Of a DNA stretch of 64,000 nucleotides, positions 8,829 through 18,989 are shown piece by piece (the first letter of the stretch is position 1; every line of letters starts with the position of its first letter). Under the pieces are notes generated by a model. That model did not search any database. It was not told the DNA's origin and was given only the letters and a program-made list of their open reading frames with translations. Source of the stretch: Lysinibacillus fusiformis (GTDB lineage: Bacteria; Bacillota; Bacilli; Bacillales_A; Planococcaceae); assembly GCF_002845985.1 (NCBI RefSeq), contig NZ_PDFK01000001.1, positions 682,001-746,000 on the forward strand. The letters run 5' to 3'. The translations under genes were made by a program, and so were the position numbers.

Positions 8829-9548
8829 TTAATCTCCTTTTTTTACCTCTGCTAAATAATCATTTGTCAATGGCTGATCAAATGCTGGAATTTGTAACTG
8901 CTCAGTTGGCTCTTCAATCACTAAATTAAAATTATCTAAATAAAATGAGTCTACAAATGTTGAGGCTTGTAGTGAATTATACAATTTTTGTGCTGCTTTA
9001 TAATTGCTTGTCCCAACATGAATCTCGAAAGTAGGGGAAGACAATGGTATACTATTCACTGTTGTCTTACCATTTATATCCCGAATGGCTGTTGTTTGTA
9101 CAACACGGTTGCCATCGATGGAAACACTCGTAGCATCATTTTTAAAAAGCGTATTTAATAACTGAGTTAATAAATCGGGTGAAATTTCTTTAATTTCATA
9201 CCCCATTTCAATTAATTCTGGTGCAGGTTCAACATGTAGTATGACGCCTGCCCCCATAACTTCTGTTAATCCTGCCTGTAGCTTTAAACGATTTAATGTT
9301 TCATTTAAAGCTGCTTGCTGATTTACTTTCTCAGATTGCTCATAGCGATCCACTACTTCATGAAGTGAGCGAATTTCTGCCAGTAATGCGGAATGTCTTT
9401 GTTTTTCTTGTGCTAATTCCTCTCTTATTGCCCAAATATCTCGTGTATCTCGCTCAGCTGGTTTTTGTATGGTATTGTATTGTACCGCTATCATCAAACC
9501 GATAATAAATAGCACGATCGTTATTCGGGTGTACATATTTCTTTTCAA
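8829..9548 (-). CDS. ylxX: DUF881 protein YlxX
   Basis: 239 residues: one N-terminal membrane helix (about 6-23), a coiled-coil stretch (about 40-90), then the DUF881 domain with the pattern GAGVILHVEP and ISIDGNRVVQTTAIRDING-like sequence. Family members sit in dcw clusters; the function is unknown. The start is probably TTG at 9548, with AGGAGG seven bases upstream. It is a paralogue of the next gene upstream. Confidence 0.87.
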   Translation of the reverse strand: MKRNMYTRITIVLFIIGLMIAVQYNTIQKPAERDTRDIWAIREELAQEKQRHSALLAEIRSLHEVVDRYEQSEKVNQQAALNETLNRLKLQAGLTEVMGAGVILHVEPAPELIEMGYEIKEISPDLLTQLLNTLFKNDATSVSIDGNRVVQTTAIRDINGKTTVNSIPLSSPTFEIHVGTSNYKAAQKLYNSLQASTFVDSFYLDNFNLVIEEPTEQLQIPAFDQPLTNDYLAEVKKGD

Positions 9549-9669
9549 AATAGCCCCTCCTAGACGTATCGCATGCCCCGCAGAATTCATATTTGAATTG
9601 TAAATACTACAATCGTCTATTTATCTGGAGGCTAAGTTAGACTTTAAGTAGGATCAATAAAGCTTGTCC

Positions 9670-10395
9670 TTAACTTTCTACTTTTACTTTTGGCATTGTC
9701 AGCTTTTGATTTTCTTCCAATGACACGATAATATTGTCATTTAATAGCTGATCCACCACACCACCATTTAAATTTAAAGAAGCCATTAAAGTTTCTGAAT
9801 CACCTACTGCTTCTATCACAAATGGCGCTGGGTGCTGTGTCCCATCAATTGTTATCACTGGTCCATTACAGCGAATATAGGAATTAGCCATAACACGTTG
9901 TCCATTGATAGCAATGGCTTGAGCACCTGAAATTTTCAGTTCGTTCAACAATTTAAAAACATGGCTTTCATGAACGATATAATCATTTGGATTCAAAGAT
10001 TTCGGATCATAGTCTCCATCTTGAAGAGTTACACGTATGCCTTTTCCCTCACTTTTTAGTTCACCAAGTAATAAACGTAAATCCTCTGCTTGTTCAACAA
10101 GCTTCTTATAATCCTTTTCATTTGAAGCAAATGATTTTTCATACTTTCGAATCTGTTCTTGTAAATTATTTAGCTCTTCTGTAAGCTCTTTATTGCGTTC
10201 TTGTTGAGTGATTAACTCCTCACGATAAGAGTCCTCTTGCTCAAAAAGCTCTGAATTAATAGTGCCTGCTTCCCGATTGTCTTTTGCTTGGTTGTATGAA
10301 TAGCCTATGATAAATCCTGTTGTTACACAAACAATTAGTAATTCAAATTGTTTTCTAGAAAAAAAACTCCCTTTGCTATTCTTCTTGTTGTTCAT
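9670..10395 (-). CDS. ylxW: DUF881 protein YlxW
   Basis: 241 residues, the second DUF881 copy. It has a membrane helix (about 17-33), a long coiled coil (about 48-110) and the DUF881 core KGIRVTLQDGD, QAIAINGQRVMANSYIRCNG, FVIEAVGD. It overlaps the end of divIB by 20 bases, indicating translational coupling. A 121-base gap before ylxX holds no evident terminator. Confidence 0.88.
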   Translation of the reverse strand: MNNKKNSKGSFFSRKQFELLIVCVTTGFIIGYSYNQAKDNREAGTINSELFEQEDSYREELITQQERNKELTEELNNLQEQIRKYEKSFASNEKDYKKLVEQAEDLRLLLGELKSEGKGIRVTLQDGDYDPKSLNPNDYIVHESHVFKLLNELKISGAQAIAINGQRVMANSYIRCNGPVITIDGTQHPAPFVIEAVGDSETLMASLNLNGGVVDQLLNDNIIVSLEENQKLTMPKVKVES

Positions 10396-11206
10396 CTTCC
10401 GTCACTTCCTGGTTAACCATTTCCCCATCTGCACTTGCTTCCAAGTCAATACTTATCTTGTTGTACTCCTCATTAAAAGGACGATAGTATGAACCGACCT
10501 CTAAATCGATCACACCTTTTTCTAAGTTGGCAATTTGCGCAACGATCGAGGGGTAGTAATCTAACTTTTCCGCCAGCGTCTGAATCACAGCACGTACTTC
10601 ATAGCCATCATTCATATAAAGCTTGACCGCATTTGGATTCGCATCATTACTATTCGTGTTAACTTGAGAAATTAAAGCCAAAACTTCCGGCTTTAATTGC
10701 GCTAGCTGCTCAACAAGCTTATTAATGGTTTTTTCACCGGTTATCCCGATAAAAACAGGTGCATCAATTGGTGTATCATTACCAGTTTGTTCAAAGCGTT
10801 TGCCGTTTTCTAGCAAAGGATAGTAGGTGCCGTCTCCAGCTAAGTACGCAACCTTTTTCCATTCTTTTATTTCAATTGTAACGCCTTGTAGCCAGTTACG
10901 TTTAACATGTGCTTCTTTTACCCATTTATCCTTTAATAAAATCTGCTCAACATCTTCCACTTTGAAACCCCACATTGATTTACCTGGAACAAGGGTACTT
11001 GTCTCCAAATAATATTCGTCATTCGCTAGCTTAGCACCATGAACTGTGATTTTCTTGATATTGCTATATGGAGATTGAAAATAAAGGAGTACTGCTAACA
11101 CAATAAAGAAAAGTAATATTAGCACTATAAATTTCCGGTTAGTACGCTTTTTTCGTCGCTTTTTAAGCGTAGGTATGCGATCTTCTATATCGATTACTTT
11201 CTCCAA
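10376..11206 (-). CDS. divIB: cell division protein DivIB/FtsQ
   Basis: 276 residues, similar to B. subtilis DivIB (263). A basic cytoplasmic segment with KKRRKKRTNRKF is followed by a single membrane helix (about 30-50). The POTRA domain (YSNIKKITVHGAKLANDEYY) and FtsQ-type beta domain (VKEAHVKRNWLQGVTIEIKE) follow, then an acidic C-terminal tail. DivIB works with FtsL and DivIC at the septum. The best start is TTG at 11206 with GGAGG about eight bases upstream. murG and murB, usually between spoVE and divIB, are missing. Confidence 0.92.
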   Translation of the reverse strand: MEKVIDIEDRIPTLKKRRKKRTNRKFIVLILLFFIVLAVLLYFQSPYSNIKKITVHGAKLANDEYYLETSTLVPGKSMWGFKVEDVEQILLKDKWVKEAHVKRNWLQGVTIEIKEWKKVAYLAGDGTYYPLLENGKRFEQTGNDTPIDAPVFIGITGEKTINKLVEQLAQLKPEVLALISQVNTNSNDANPNAVKLYMNDGYEVRAVIQTLAEKLDYYPSIVAQIANLEKGVIDLEVGSYYRPFNEEYNKISIDLEASADGEMVNQEVTEDEQQEE

Positions 11207-11226
11207 AAAGTACTCCTCCTTTATAT

Positions 11227-12306
11227 TTATTTCGCTAATTGATAAATAATACCTATTATTAACCACATTGTTACTAAAGATGTACCTCCGTAGCTAATAA
11301 AGGGCAATGTAACACCCGTTACTGGCACTAAACCTATTACGACAGCTATATTTAGAAATGCTTGCACCATCAACATCGTAACAAGCCCGATAATCGCATA
11401 ATAGGATGTTCGATTTTTAGCCTGTACAGCAAATTTATAGCCTGCATAAATTGTCAGTACAAAGAGCGCTAAAATGACAAGGCCACCAATTAATCCGACT
11501 TCTTCTAAAATAATTGCGTAAATAAAATCATTTTGCGGTTCAGGTAAATAAAGGAATTTTTGACGACTTTGACCAAAACCATGACCGAATATCCCTGCTG
11601 GACCAATTGCCATTAAGGATTGCACTGCTTGGAATCCACTTACTAAGGGATCTGCCCATGGATCAAGAAATGCTTCTATACGCTTTAGACGATACGGTGC
11701 TGTCGCAATGAGCCCTACCAATCCAGCAACACCAACTAGCATAATCATGGCGTACAGTTTTAGAGGATAGCCAGCGACAAAAAATAATAAAAACACAGAG
11801 ACAACAAGAATAAATACTGAGCCGAAATCAGGCTGCAACATAATAAGGGCAACGGGTAGTAGAAGAATCGCCCCATGGCGCCAATTAACAATCGGTTTTC
11901 CTGTTTTATGTTGCGCTAATATATGACTCAAGTACACAATGACTGTAATTTTCGTTAGCTCTGCTGGCTGAATTGTTAATGGACCTAAACCAATCCAGCT
12001 TTGCGAGCCATTTCTCACAAGCCCAATACCTGGAATTAGTACGAGAACAAGTAAAATTAACGAAAATATATAGGCCATTTTCCAAAAGGACTGCTCTCTC
12101 AAAATATTTAATCGAATCGTGATTAAAAATACGATAATGGCTACCACAAAGTATATGCTTTGCTTCATATAAAACGGCATTTTTCCACTATAATGAACGG
12201 CACTCCAGTAGGTACCTGCAGAATAGACGAAAACAATGCCGATTATTGATAGCATCAAAGTTGTGACGAGCAATAAGTAACTTTCTTTACCTCTCAGTAA
12301 TGCCAT
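11227..12306 (-). CDS. spoVE: SpoVE, SEDS peptidoglycan polymerase for spore cortex
   Basis: 359 residues with about ten membrane helices. SEDS signatures are IPGIGLVRNGSQSWIGLGPL, QPDFGSVFILV, LDPWADPLVSGFQAVQSLMA, GHGFGQSRQKFLYLPEPQND and VTGVTLPFISYGGTS. The position after murD and pairing with spoVD in one cluster mark it as SpoVE; the likely FtsW is at 53092-54273. SEDS proteins polymerise lipid II with a partner class B PBP. The assignment over FtsW rests on context. Confidence 0.88.
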   Translation of the reverse strand: MALLRGKESYLLLVTTLMLSIIGIVFVYSAGTYWSAVHYSGKMPFYMKQSIYFVVAIIVFLITIRLNILREQSFWKMAYIFSLILLVLVLIPGIGLVRNGSQSWIGLGPLTIQPAELTKITVIVYLSHILAQHKTGKPIVNWRHGAILLLPVALIMLQPDFGSVFILVVSVFLLFFVAGYPLKLYAMIMLVGVAGLVGLIATAPYRLKRIEAFLDPWADPLVSGFQAVQSLMAIGPAGIFGHGFGQSRQKFLYLPEPQNDFIYAIILEEVGLIGGLVILALFVLTIYAGYKFAVQAKNRTSYYAIIGLVTMLMVQAFLNIAVVIGLVPVTGVTLPFISYGGTSLVTMWLIIGIIYQLAK

Positions 12307-12346
12307 CCTTCCAAGTCAAGTATATTCTAAAATAGTTACAGGCTCA

Positions 12347-13696
12347 TTACAGCTTCATTACAGCATCAATAAAAACATCTCCGCGTATTTCAAAGCTGTC
12401 ATATTGATCCCAGCTTGCACATGCTGGAGATAGTAAGATAATATCTCCCTCTGCCGACATCGGTGCTGCATAGTGTACAGCGTCTTCTACATTTTGGGCA
12501 ATGACTGTCTGTTGGACACCACACGACTTTGCAAATTCTACAAAGCGTAAGCCTGTTTCTCCAAATGCAACAACACCTTTTACATGCTGCATACAAGGGC
12601 GAAGTTCTTCAAAAGAATGTCCACGATCTAAGCCACCTGCGAGTAAAATAATAGGTGCTTGGAAAGCATCTAAAGCACTCTTTGTTGCTAAGCAGTTGGT
12701 TGCCTTAGAATCATTGTAAATCTTTCGACCATTCCATTCGCGAACGAATTGTGTACGGTGACGAACGCCACCAAAAGTCGCTAACACCTCTTCCATCTTC
12801 GCCTTGTCACAGCCAACTAAAATACAAGCTGCAACGGCTGCTAGGATGTTTTCTAAATTATGCTTGCCAGGCAGGGCGATATGAGCACGCTCCATATATG
12901 GCTCACCTTGCCAATAAATCGTTGTCTCATCTGCACTAATGCCGCTTGTAGTACGTCCCTTTGAACTGAATGGAACTTTTTGAGCATTCGATTGTGCTGC
13001 ATATCCAACAACAATCGGTTGATCCGCATTATAAATAAAATAATCACTATCATCTTGATTACGTGTCACACCAAACTTTGCTCCAGCATAATTGTCAAAT
13101 GTCCCATGATAATCAAGATGTGCATCATAAAGATTTGTTAAAATAGCGATTTTTGGCTTAAACGTTTTTATTCCCATCAATTGGAATGAAGACAATTCAG
13201 TTACAATGATGTCATCTTTATTAGCTTCTTTTGCGACACCACAGGCTACTGTCCCAATATTCCCCGCAATTAGAGGATTTTTACTCCCACTATTTAACAT
13301 ATCAAAAATTAAAGTTGTCGTTGTGGTTTTGCCATTTGATCCTGTTATACCAATAAATGGCGCATCGCTAATTAAATAAGCAAGCTCAATCTCTGTCCAG
13401 ACAGGTATTTCACGACGAAGGGCATCAGCCACAATTCGATTGCTATATGGTATCCCAGGATTTTTGACTACTAATTCAAAGCCTTCATCTAGTAAATCTT
13501 CAGGATGACGACCACAAATCACTGTAATCCCCTTTTGTAATAAACCTTGTGCATCTGGACTTTCATCAAATGGTTTGGAATCATTGACGGTTACAAAGGC
13601 GCCAAGCTCATGTAAAATTTCAGCAGCGGCTACACCACTCTTTGCTAGACCTAACACAAGTACTTTTTTATGTTGTAAATCTGTATAGTTTTTCAT
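12347..13696 (-). CDS. murD: UDP-N-acetylmuramoylalanine--D-glutamate ligase MurD
   Basis: 449 residues of the Mur ligase family. The N-terminal Rossmann domain reads KVLVLGLAKSGVAAAEIL. The central ATP-binding loop is ITGSNGKTTTTTLI (about 115-128), with the family tail IYNDSKATNCLATKSALDAF and PIILLAGGLDRG. It adds D-glutamate to UDP-MurNAc-L-Ala in the cytoplasm. The ATG at 13696 shares one base with the mraY stop, and GGAGG lies upstream, so I rejected an in-frame start at 13780. Confidence 0.96.
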   Translation of the reverse strand: MKNYTDLQHKKVLVLGLAKSGVAAAEILHELGAFVTVNDSKPFDESPDAQGLLQKGITVICGRHPEDLLDEGFELVVKNPGIPYSNRIVADALRREIPVWTEIELAYLISDAPFIGITGSNGKTTTTTLIFDMLNSGSKNPLIAGNIGTVACGVAKEANKDDIIVTELSSFQLMGIKTFKPKIAILTNLYDAHLDYHGTFDNYAGAKFGVTRNQDDSDYFIYNADQPIVVGYAAQSNAQKVPFSSKGRTTSGISADETTIYWQGEPYMERAHIALPGKHNLENILAAVAACILVGCDKAKMEEVLATFGGVRHRTQFVREWNGRKIYNDSKATNCLATKSALDAFQAPIILLAGGLDRGHSFEELRPCMQHVKGVVAFGETGLRFVEFAKSCGVQQTVIAQNVEDAVHYAAPMSAEGDIILLSPACASWDQYDSFEIRGDVFIDAVMKL

Positions 13697-14667
13697 TAGA
13701 ACGCCTCCGATAAGACTGCAATCAATGCTACTGCTAGAGCAGTTGACCAGAAGACAAGCACGACTTTCCATTCTGACCAACCTGATAATTCAAAGTGATG
13801 GTGGATAGGACTCATTTTAAAAATACGCTTTTTGCGAAGCTTAAAGCTACCTACCTGTAAAATAACGGATAATGTTTCGATAACAAACACTAAACCAACT
13901 AGCAAAAGCAAGAATTCTTCCTTTACTAGCACAGATACCATCGCTAATGCCCCACCTAATGCTAACGAACCCGTATCTCCCATAAATACCTTGGCAGGAT
14001 TGGCATTAAATAATAAAAATCCTAATAAAGCACCTGTTACAGCAAATGTAAATAGTGCAATATCCGCTTGATTTTGGAAGAGCGCAATAACGCCAAATGC
14101 TGCAAAGGCAATTGAAGCAGTGCCTGCCACTAGCCCGTCTAAACCATCCGTCAAATTTACGGCATTGGAGAAGCCTACTAGCCAGAAAATTAAAAAGGCT
14201 ACATAGAATACCCCAAGATCTATTGTCCACTCAGTAAACGGAATAGCGAGCGTTGTATCAAATGATCCTACATACAGCAGGAAATAAGCAAGAATAGCAA
14301 TAACAATTTGACCAATCAACTTCTGAAGAGAAGTTAAACCTAAATTTCTTTTAAATACAACTTTTAAACCATCATCCAATAAACCTATTAAACCAAACCC
14401 TGCTAATACTAATAAAAGTACTACGGTTTGTGTCGTTAATAAATCTAAAAAGCTACCTACACCAACAGTTGTAAGGACGATAGATATTAAAAAAATGATT
14501 CCTCCCATTGTTGGTGTACCAGCTTTTTTCATATGTGATTTTGGTCCCTCTTCACGAATACTTTGCCCAAACTTTAGACGACGAAGAAGTGGAATACTAA
14601 TTGGTGCCAGGATAACTGTTACTATAAAAGCAAGAGCTAAAATGGTAAGTGTTGTTGCGAGTTTCAT
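13696..14667 (-). CDS. mraY: phospho-MurNAc-pentapeptide transferase MraY
   Basis: 323 residues with about ten membrane segments. Signature motifs are [17 protein letters not shown] (about 41-57), [15 protein letters not shown] (about 168-182), [17 protein letters not shown] and [13 protein letters not shown] near the C-terminus. It makes lipid I from UDP-MurNAc-pentapeptide and undecaprenyl phosphate. It precedes murD with a one-base overlap. murE, which lies between spoVD and mraY in B. subtilis, is absent; the 125-base gap before it holds no gene. Confidence 0.97.
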   Translation of the reverse strand: MKLATTLTILALAFIVTVILAPISIPLLRRLKFGQSIREEGPKSHMKKAGTPTMGGIIFLISIVLTTVGVGSFLDLLTTQTVVLLLVLAGFGLIGLLDDGLKVVFKRNLGLTSLQKLIGQIVIAILAYFLLYVGSFDTTLAIPFTEWTIDLGVFYVAFLIFWLVGFSNAVNLTDGLDGLVAGTASIAFAAFGVIALFQNQADIALFTFAVTGALLGFLLFNANPAKVFMGDTGSLALGGALAMVSVLVKEEFLLLLVGLVFVIETLSVILQVGSFKLRKKRIFKMSPIHHHFELSGWSEWKVVLVFWSTALAVALIAVLSEAF

Positions 14668-14792
14668 TGAAAAATCTCCTTTAAATCTTGTTTCACTTTC
14701 TTCTTTAAGAAAAAAGCATAAACTTTCATTTATTTATTACTACCCTTCATAATAATAGTGGTTCTTTCCCATTTTTTAAAGGTAAAGTTATT

Positions 14793-16709
14793 TTAGTTCT
14801 CCAAATATAAATGAATGGTACCATCTTGTTTGATAACACTATCCACTTCAGGTAATTGGTTACCAATTTTGGTCCCTTCCCCATGCCATTCTATGCGGAA
14901 TGGATAAAATTGCTTGGCAATATCATCTTTTGTTTGACCAATAAAATTCGGTACCTTCACAGTAATTGGATCACCATAACGATAATCCTTTTCAAGCTGT
15001 TCCTTCGATTTTTCAATACCTACAAAAGGTGCAACATCCTCAATAATTTGCCCAACAATCGGTGCTGCTACAACACCGCCAAACTGTGTTGTCTTTTTCG
15101 GATTGTCAACAGCTACATAGACGACAATTTGCGGATTGTCTGCAGGCGCAAAGCCTATAAATGATACGATATATTCTCCACTTTTATAACGACCATTTTC
15201 AACCTTTTGTGCGGTTCCTGTTTTACCGCCAATTCGTAAGCCATCACGAAAGGCTTGTCGACCTGAACCATTCGCCACTACCGATTCTAATGCGCCTCGT
15301 ACTTTGGCAGATGTCTCCTCACGAATCACCTGATTTTTAACAACTGGCTCCGTCTCTTGTATAACTTCCCCTGTATTCGGATTAAATACCTTTTTCACAA
15401 CATATGGCGTATAGAGCTTGCCTCCATTGATTGCAGCAGCTACTGCCTGCACTTGTTGAATAGGTGTCACGGCTACCCCTTGCCCAAATGAAGTGGTGGC
15501 CTGCTCAACAGGTCCAAAGGCTTCCTTAGAAAATAAAATCCCTGAAGCTTCACCAGCAATATGAGATCCTGTCTTTTGACCAAAACCAAAATCTTTAATA
15601 TATTGCAACAACCGCTCATTACCTAACCGCTGTCCTAATTCTATAAAACCTGGGTTACAGGAGTTTTCAACTACCTCTAAAAATGTTTCATGCCCATGCC
15701 CCTCACGCTTCCAACAGCGAAGCCTTGCACCAGCAACCATTGTATAGCCTGGGTCATAAAAAGTATCATGTTCTAAATCCACTAAATTTTCTTCCAAGGC
15801 TGCACTCAAGGTAATAATTTTAAAAGTTGAACCAGGCTCGTATGTCATCCATACAGGTAAATTTCGATTATAAATCGCAGGCTCTACTAATTGATATTCA
15901 GCTGGATGGAAAGTCGGATAGGAGGCTAATGCTAAAATTTCACCATTATTTGGATTCATAGCAATAGCCAATGCTTGGTCAGCTTCATAGCGCTTCATAG
16001 CTTGTGACAATTCACGCTCAACAACCTGCTGGACATCGACATCGATGGTTAACTCAATTGTTGCACCATCCTCTCCCGCTTTCCATGCACTCGAAACATT
16101 TGGTAAATTATTACCTTTTGCATCTGTAAAGAGGCGAATCGCAGAAGAATTAGCCTGCAATAATTTATCATATTCATATTCAATCCCAGCTAAGCCTTGA
16201 GCATCATAGCCAGTAAAGCCTAAAAATCGAGATAAGAGTGTGCCGTAAGGATAATCCCTAGAATAGTCCACACCACTGTATAATCCTTCAATTTGCATAC
16301 CTTGTAATTCCACCGCTTTTTCATAGGGTATATTTTTCCCTTCCGGCGCTAACTTCACTAAATAGGCTTTTTTCTGCATTTTCTCTAGTAGCTTCTCTTT
16401 GTCTACTTCCAGAACTTGCGCAATTTTTTCTGCAGCCCCTTCAATATCCTTACTTTGTGAAGGCATGAAATACAAGGTTGGAGCTAGCTTATTGGTTACG
16501 ATGCTTTCACCATCTCGATCTGTAATATGCCCACGTTCATTTGCAAATGGAATTTCTCGGTCCCAATTCTCCTCTGCCTTCGTTGTCAGTTCTTTTTGAT
16601 CTAATACTTGCAAAAAGAGCAGTCTTACAATAATTGCCACAGCCACACACATAAACAACACATATAAAATACGTAAACGCTTTTTAGAATGGATAGAAAT
16701 CCACTTCAT
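14793..16709 (-). CDS. spoVD: SpoVD, sporulation class B penicillin-binding protein
   Basis: 638 residues: one N-terminal membrane helix (about 12-35), a PBP dimerisation domain, and a transpeptidase domain with STFK (Ser294), SCN (350-352) and KTGT motifs. A single C-terminal PASTA-like domain (about 575-638) follows. Length and the single PASTA repeat match SpoVD (646 in B. subtilis), which makes cortex with SpoVE. A SigE-type promoter lies just upstream. Confidence 0.93.
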   Translation of the reverse strand: MKWISIHSKKRLRILYVLFMCVAVAIIVRLLFLQVLDQKELTTKAEENWDREIPFANERGHITDRDGESIVTNKLAPTLYFMPSQSKDIEGAAEKIAQVLEVDKEKLLEKMQKKAYLVKLAPEGKNIPYEKAVELQGMQIEGLYSGVDYSRDYPYGTLLSRFLGFTGYDAQGLAGIEYEYDKLLQANSSAIRLFTDAKGNNLPNVSSAWKAGEDGATIELTIDVDVQQVVERELSQAMKRYEADQALAIAMNPNNGEILALASYPTFHPAEYQLVEPAIYNRNLPVWMTYEPGSTFKIITLSAALEENLVDLEHDTFYDPGYTMVAGARLRCWKREGHGHETFLEVVENSCNPGFIELGQRLGNERLLQYIKDFGFGQKTGSHIAGEASGILFSKEAFGPVEQATTSFGQGVAVTPIQQVQAVAAAINGGKLYTPYVVKKVFNPNTGEVIQETEPVVKNQVIREETSAKVRGALESVVANGSGRQAFRDGLRIGGKTGTAQKVENGRYKSGEYIVSFIGFAPADNPQIVVYVAVDNPKKTTQFGGVVAAPIVGQIIEDVAPFVGIEKSKEQLEKDYRYGDPITVKVPNFIGQTKDDIAKQFYPFRIEWHGEGTKIGNQLPEVDSVIKQDGTIHLYLEN

Positions 16710-16733
16710 TCGACATCACACCTTGTTTTTTAC

Positions 16734-16760
16734 AACGTATGAAATAAAGTGGACTTCTAT
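16734..16760 (-). promoter_or_regulatory. candidate SigE promoter of spoVD
   Basis: In the 57-base gap before spoVD the minus strand has ATA (16758-16760), 16 bases, then CATACGTT (16734-16741). This is a seven of eight match to the SigE -10 (CATACAhT) at the expected spacing. It lies about 25 bases before the start codon. spoVD is SigE-controlled in B. subtilis. Confidence 0.55.
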
Positions 16761-16766
16761 TCAGTA

Positions 16767-18989
16767 TTATTCATCCTCTATTTCTTCAACTTCACCCTCA
16801 GCGGGGGCTTCAACATCTTGCACAAAGCTTTCTGCAGGTGTTTTGAGCTTGACAACAATCGGTGAACTATCAGTGATGATAGTTCCTGCGGATACACTTT
16901 GACTCGCTACAAAGCCTTCACCGAAAATTTCCATCTCTAGCCCTGTCATGGATTTAAAAACAAGTAAATTGCGTAATGACCAATTCGTAAAGTCTGGCAA
17001 TGTTATTTCGCCATCTGTCTTTAAAAATATAAAACTACCTTTTACAAGTTTTTGAGTGTTCGTTGGATATTGTTCAATAATTTTACCACCAGCGCCAACA
17101 ATGATTGGCTGTAAACCATCATTCGCTAATTCTACCTCCACGGCTTCAGCACTTTGACCTGTATAATCTTGTATACTAACTTTATTGACATGCTGTACAT
17201 CATCTGGATTGATGTTAAGATGCTTTAAGCTATTTAACATAACTGGGTTAAATACTTTTGACACTGGTACAGATCCAAGCTCGTTGCTCAACTTAGGTTT
17301 TTTCACTGAGACATAGACAATTAACTGTGGATCGTCTACAGGAGCCAAGCCTAAGAATGAATAGAGGTATTGGTTTGAAAGATATCCACCACTAGCTTTT
17401 GGAATTTGGGCAGTCCCCGTTTTCCCAGCAACCTCATAATCCTCCAGTATAAAATCCTTCGCCGTACCTTTTTCTGAGGTTAACGTTGAAGCAAGGATTT
17501 CTCGTACTTGTTTCGCTGTATCAGCTTTAATTGGTTGTCCTTTTTCCACGGGCTCATGCTTTTGAATAACTTTTCCAGTTGATGAGTCGACAATACGATC
17601 AATAACATACGGCTGCATCATTTTTCCATCATTCGCAATTGCTGTCATCGCTTGGATTAACTGAATAGGCGTTACTGTAGAACCTTGGCCGTAAGTTGTT
17701 GTCACTCGTTGAATAGGATACTTCGATAAAATAGTACCTGCCGCTTCATTCGGTAAATCAATACCTGTTTTATGACCAAAACCAAAGCGGTCCAGATATT
17801 CAATAAAGACATCATCACCAATCTTCGTTAATAAATGGGCCATACCCGTATTGGCAGATCGTTGGAACCCTTCTAAATAAGTAATTGGTCCCCAACCATA
17901 TCTATTGTGATCTCGAATCGTACGGTCAAATACTGTATATGATCCTGACATAAACCATTCATTCGGTGTCCATTTTCCTGTATCAATAGCTGAAGCAAGC
18001 GTGAATGTTTTCATCGTTGATCCAGGCTCGATTGTCTCCTCAATCACCTCATTCAACCACTTCATATTTTGACTTTCACGTGTTTCAGGGTTGAACGTAG
18101 GACGCTGAGACATCGCTAAAATTTTCCCTGTTTTCGGATCTGCTACGACCGCTGTCATAGATTCAGGATTATATTCCTGTTCAACCTTTGTCATTGCTTC
18201 CTCTAAAAAGCTTTGGATTGTTTTATCGAGCGTTAAATAAATGTCATTCCCGTTTTTGGCAGGTGTCACCATTTTCTCGCTATTTGGGAGTAAGTAATGG
18301 AATGCATCCGTCTCATATTTAATCTTGCCATTGACGCCTGTTAGCTCTTTATCATACGTATACTCTAGGCCCATTTCTCCCTTTGTTGTAACTGTTCCAT
18401 CTTCATTATCCTTTTTCAGTGCATAGCCTATTAAATGGGAGGCAAATACACCATTTGGATAATAACGTTTTAAGTCACTGACAAATAGGATTCCTGGTAA
18501 TTTTTCATCCTTTATTTTACTCATGACTTCGTGACTAATGCCTCGTCCAGCGCTGCCAAACTCAACTTGGTATAAAGGCTCGCCATCACTTCTATATCGA
18601 TTGTTCAGTTTTTTAACAATCTCTTCTTCATTGTCCTTCATTGCTGGAATATACTTAGCCAAAACCTCGGCCGTTTTTTCAGAATCTACTACATGTCTTG
18701 GTTTCTTAGGATCTGTCGTAGCCTTTTCGCTTACAATGGCAATTATGCGGTAACTTAATGTATCTTCCGCAATTACTTGCCCATTTTGATCATAAATCTT
18801 CCCACGATTTGCTGTAAGTACACTTTCTTTACCATACTTCGCTGCGGCTCTCGCTGCAAGCTCTTGTCCTTCTACTTCCCCTGTCGCCTGAATCGTCACC
18901 ATTCTTGTAAATAATAGAAAAAAGAGCCCTCCATAAAAAATTAATAATAGAAAGGCTCCCCATTGGAATCGAAATCTCTTTTTTTTCAT
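16767..18989 (-). CDS. pbpB: PBP2B, essential division transpeptidase
   Basis: 740 residues, near the 716 of B. subtilis PBP2B. It has an N-terminal membrane helix (about 12-30), a dimerisation domain, and a transpeptidase domain with STMK (Ser324), SAN (378-380) and KTGT (523-526). Two C-terminal PASTA-type segments and an acidic tail follow. It crosslinks septal peptidoglycan with FtsW. The start overlaps the ftsL end by four bases. Confidence 0.95.
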   Translation of the reverse strand: MKKKRFRFQWGAFLLLIFYGGLFFLLFTRMVTIQATGEVEGQELAARAAAKYGKESVLTANRGKIYDQNGQVIAEDTLSYRIIAIVSEKATTDPKKPRHVVDSEKTAEVLAKYIPAMKDNEEEIVKKLNNRYRSDGEPLYQVEFGSAGRGISHEVMSKIKDEKLPGILFVSDLKRYYPNGVFASHLIGYALKKDNEDGTVTTKGEMGLEYTYDKELTGVNGKIKYETDAFHYLLPNSEKMVTPAKNGNDIYLTLDKTIQSFLEEAMTKVEQEYNPESMTAVVADPKTGKILAMSQRPTFNPETRESQNMKWLNEVIEETIEPGSTMKTFTLASAIDTGKWTPNEWFMSGSYTVFDRTIRDHNRYGWGPITYLEGFQRSANTGMAHLLTKIGDDVFIEYLDRFGFGHKTGIDLPNEAAGTILSKYPIQRVTTTYGQGSTVTPIQLIQAMTAIANDGKMMQPYVIDRIVDSSTGKVIQKHEPVEKGQPIKADTAKQVREILASTLTSEKGTAKDFILEDYEVAGKTGTAQIPKASGGYLSNQYLYSFLGLAPVDDPQLIVYVSVKKPKLSNELGSVPVSKVFNPVMLNSLKHLNINPDDVQHVNKVSIQDYTGQSAEAVEVELANDGLQPIIVGAGGKIIEQYPTNTQKLVKGSFIFLKTDGEITLPDFTNWSLRNLLVFKSMTGLEMEIFGEGFVASQSVSAGTIITDSSPIVVKLKTPAESFVQDVEAPAEGEVEEIEDE

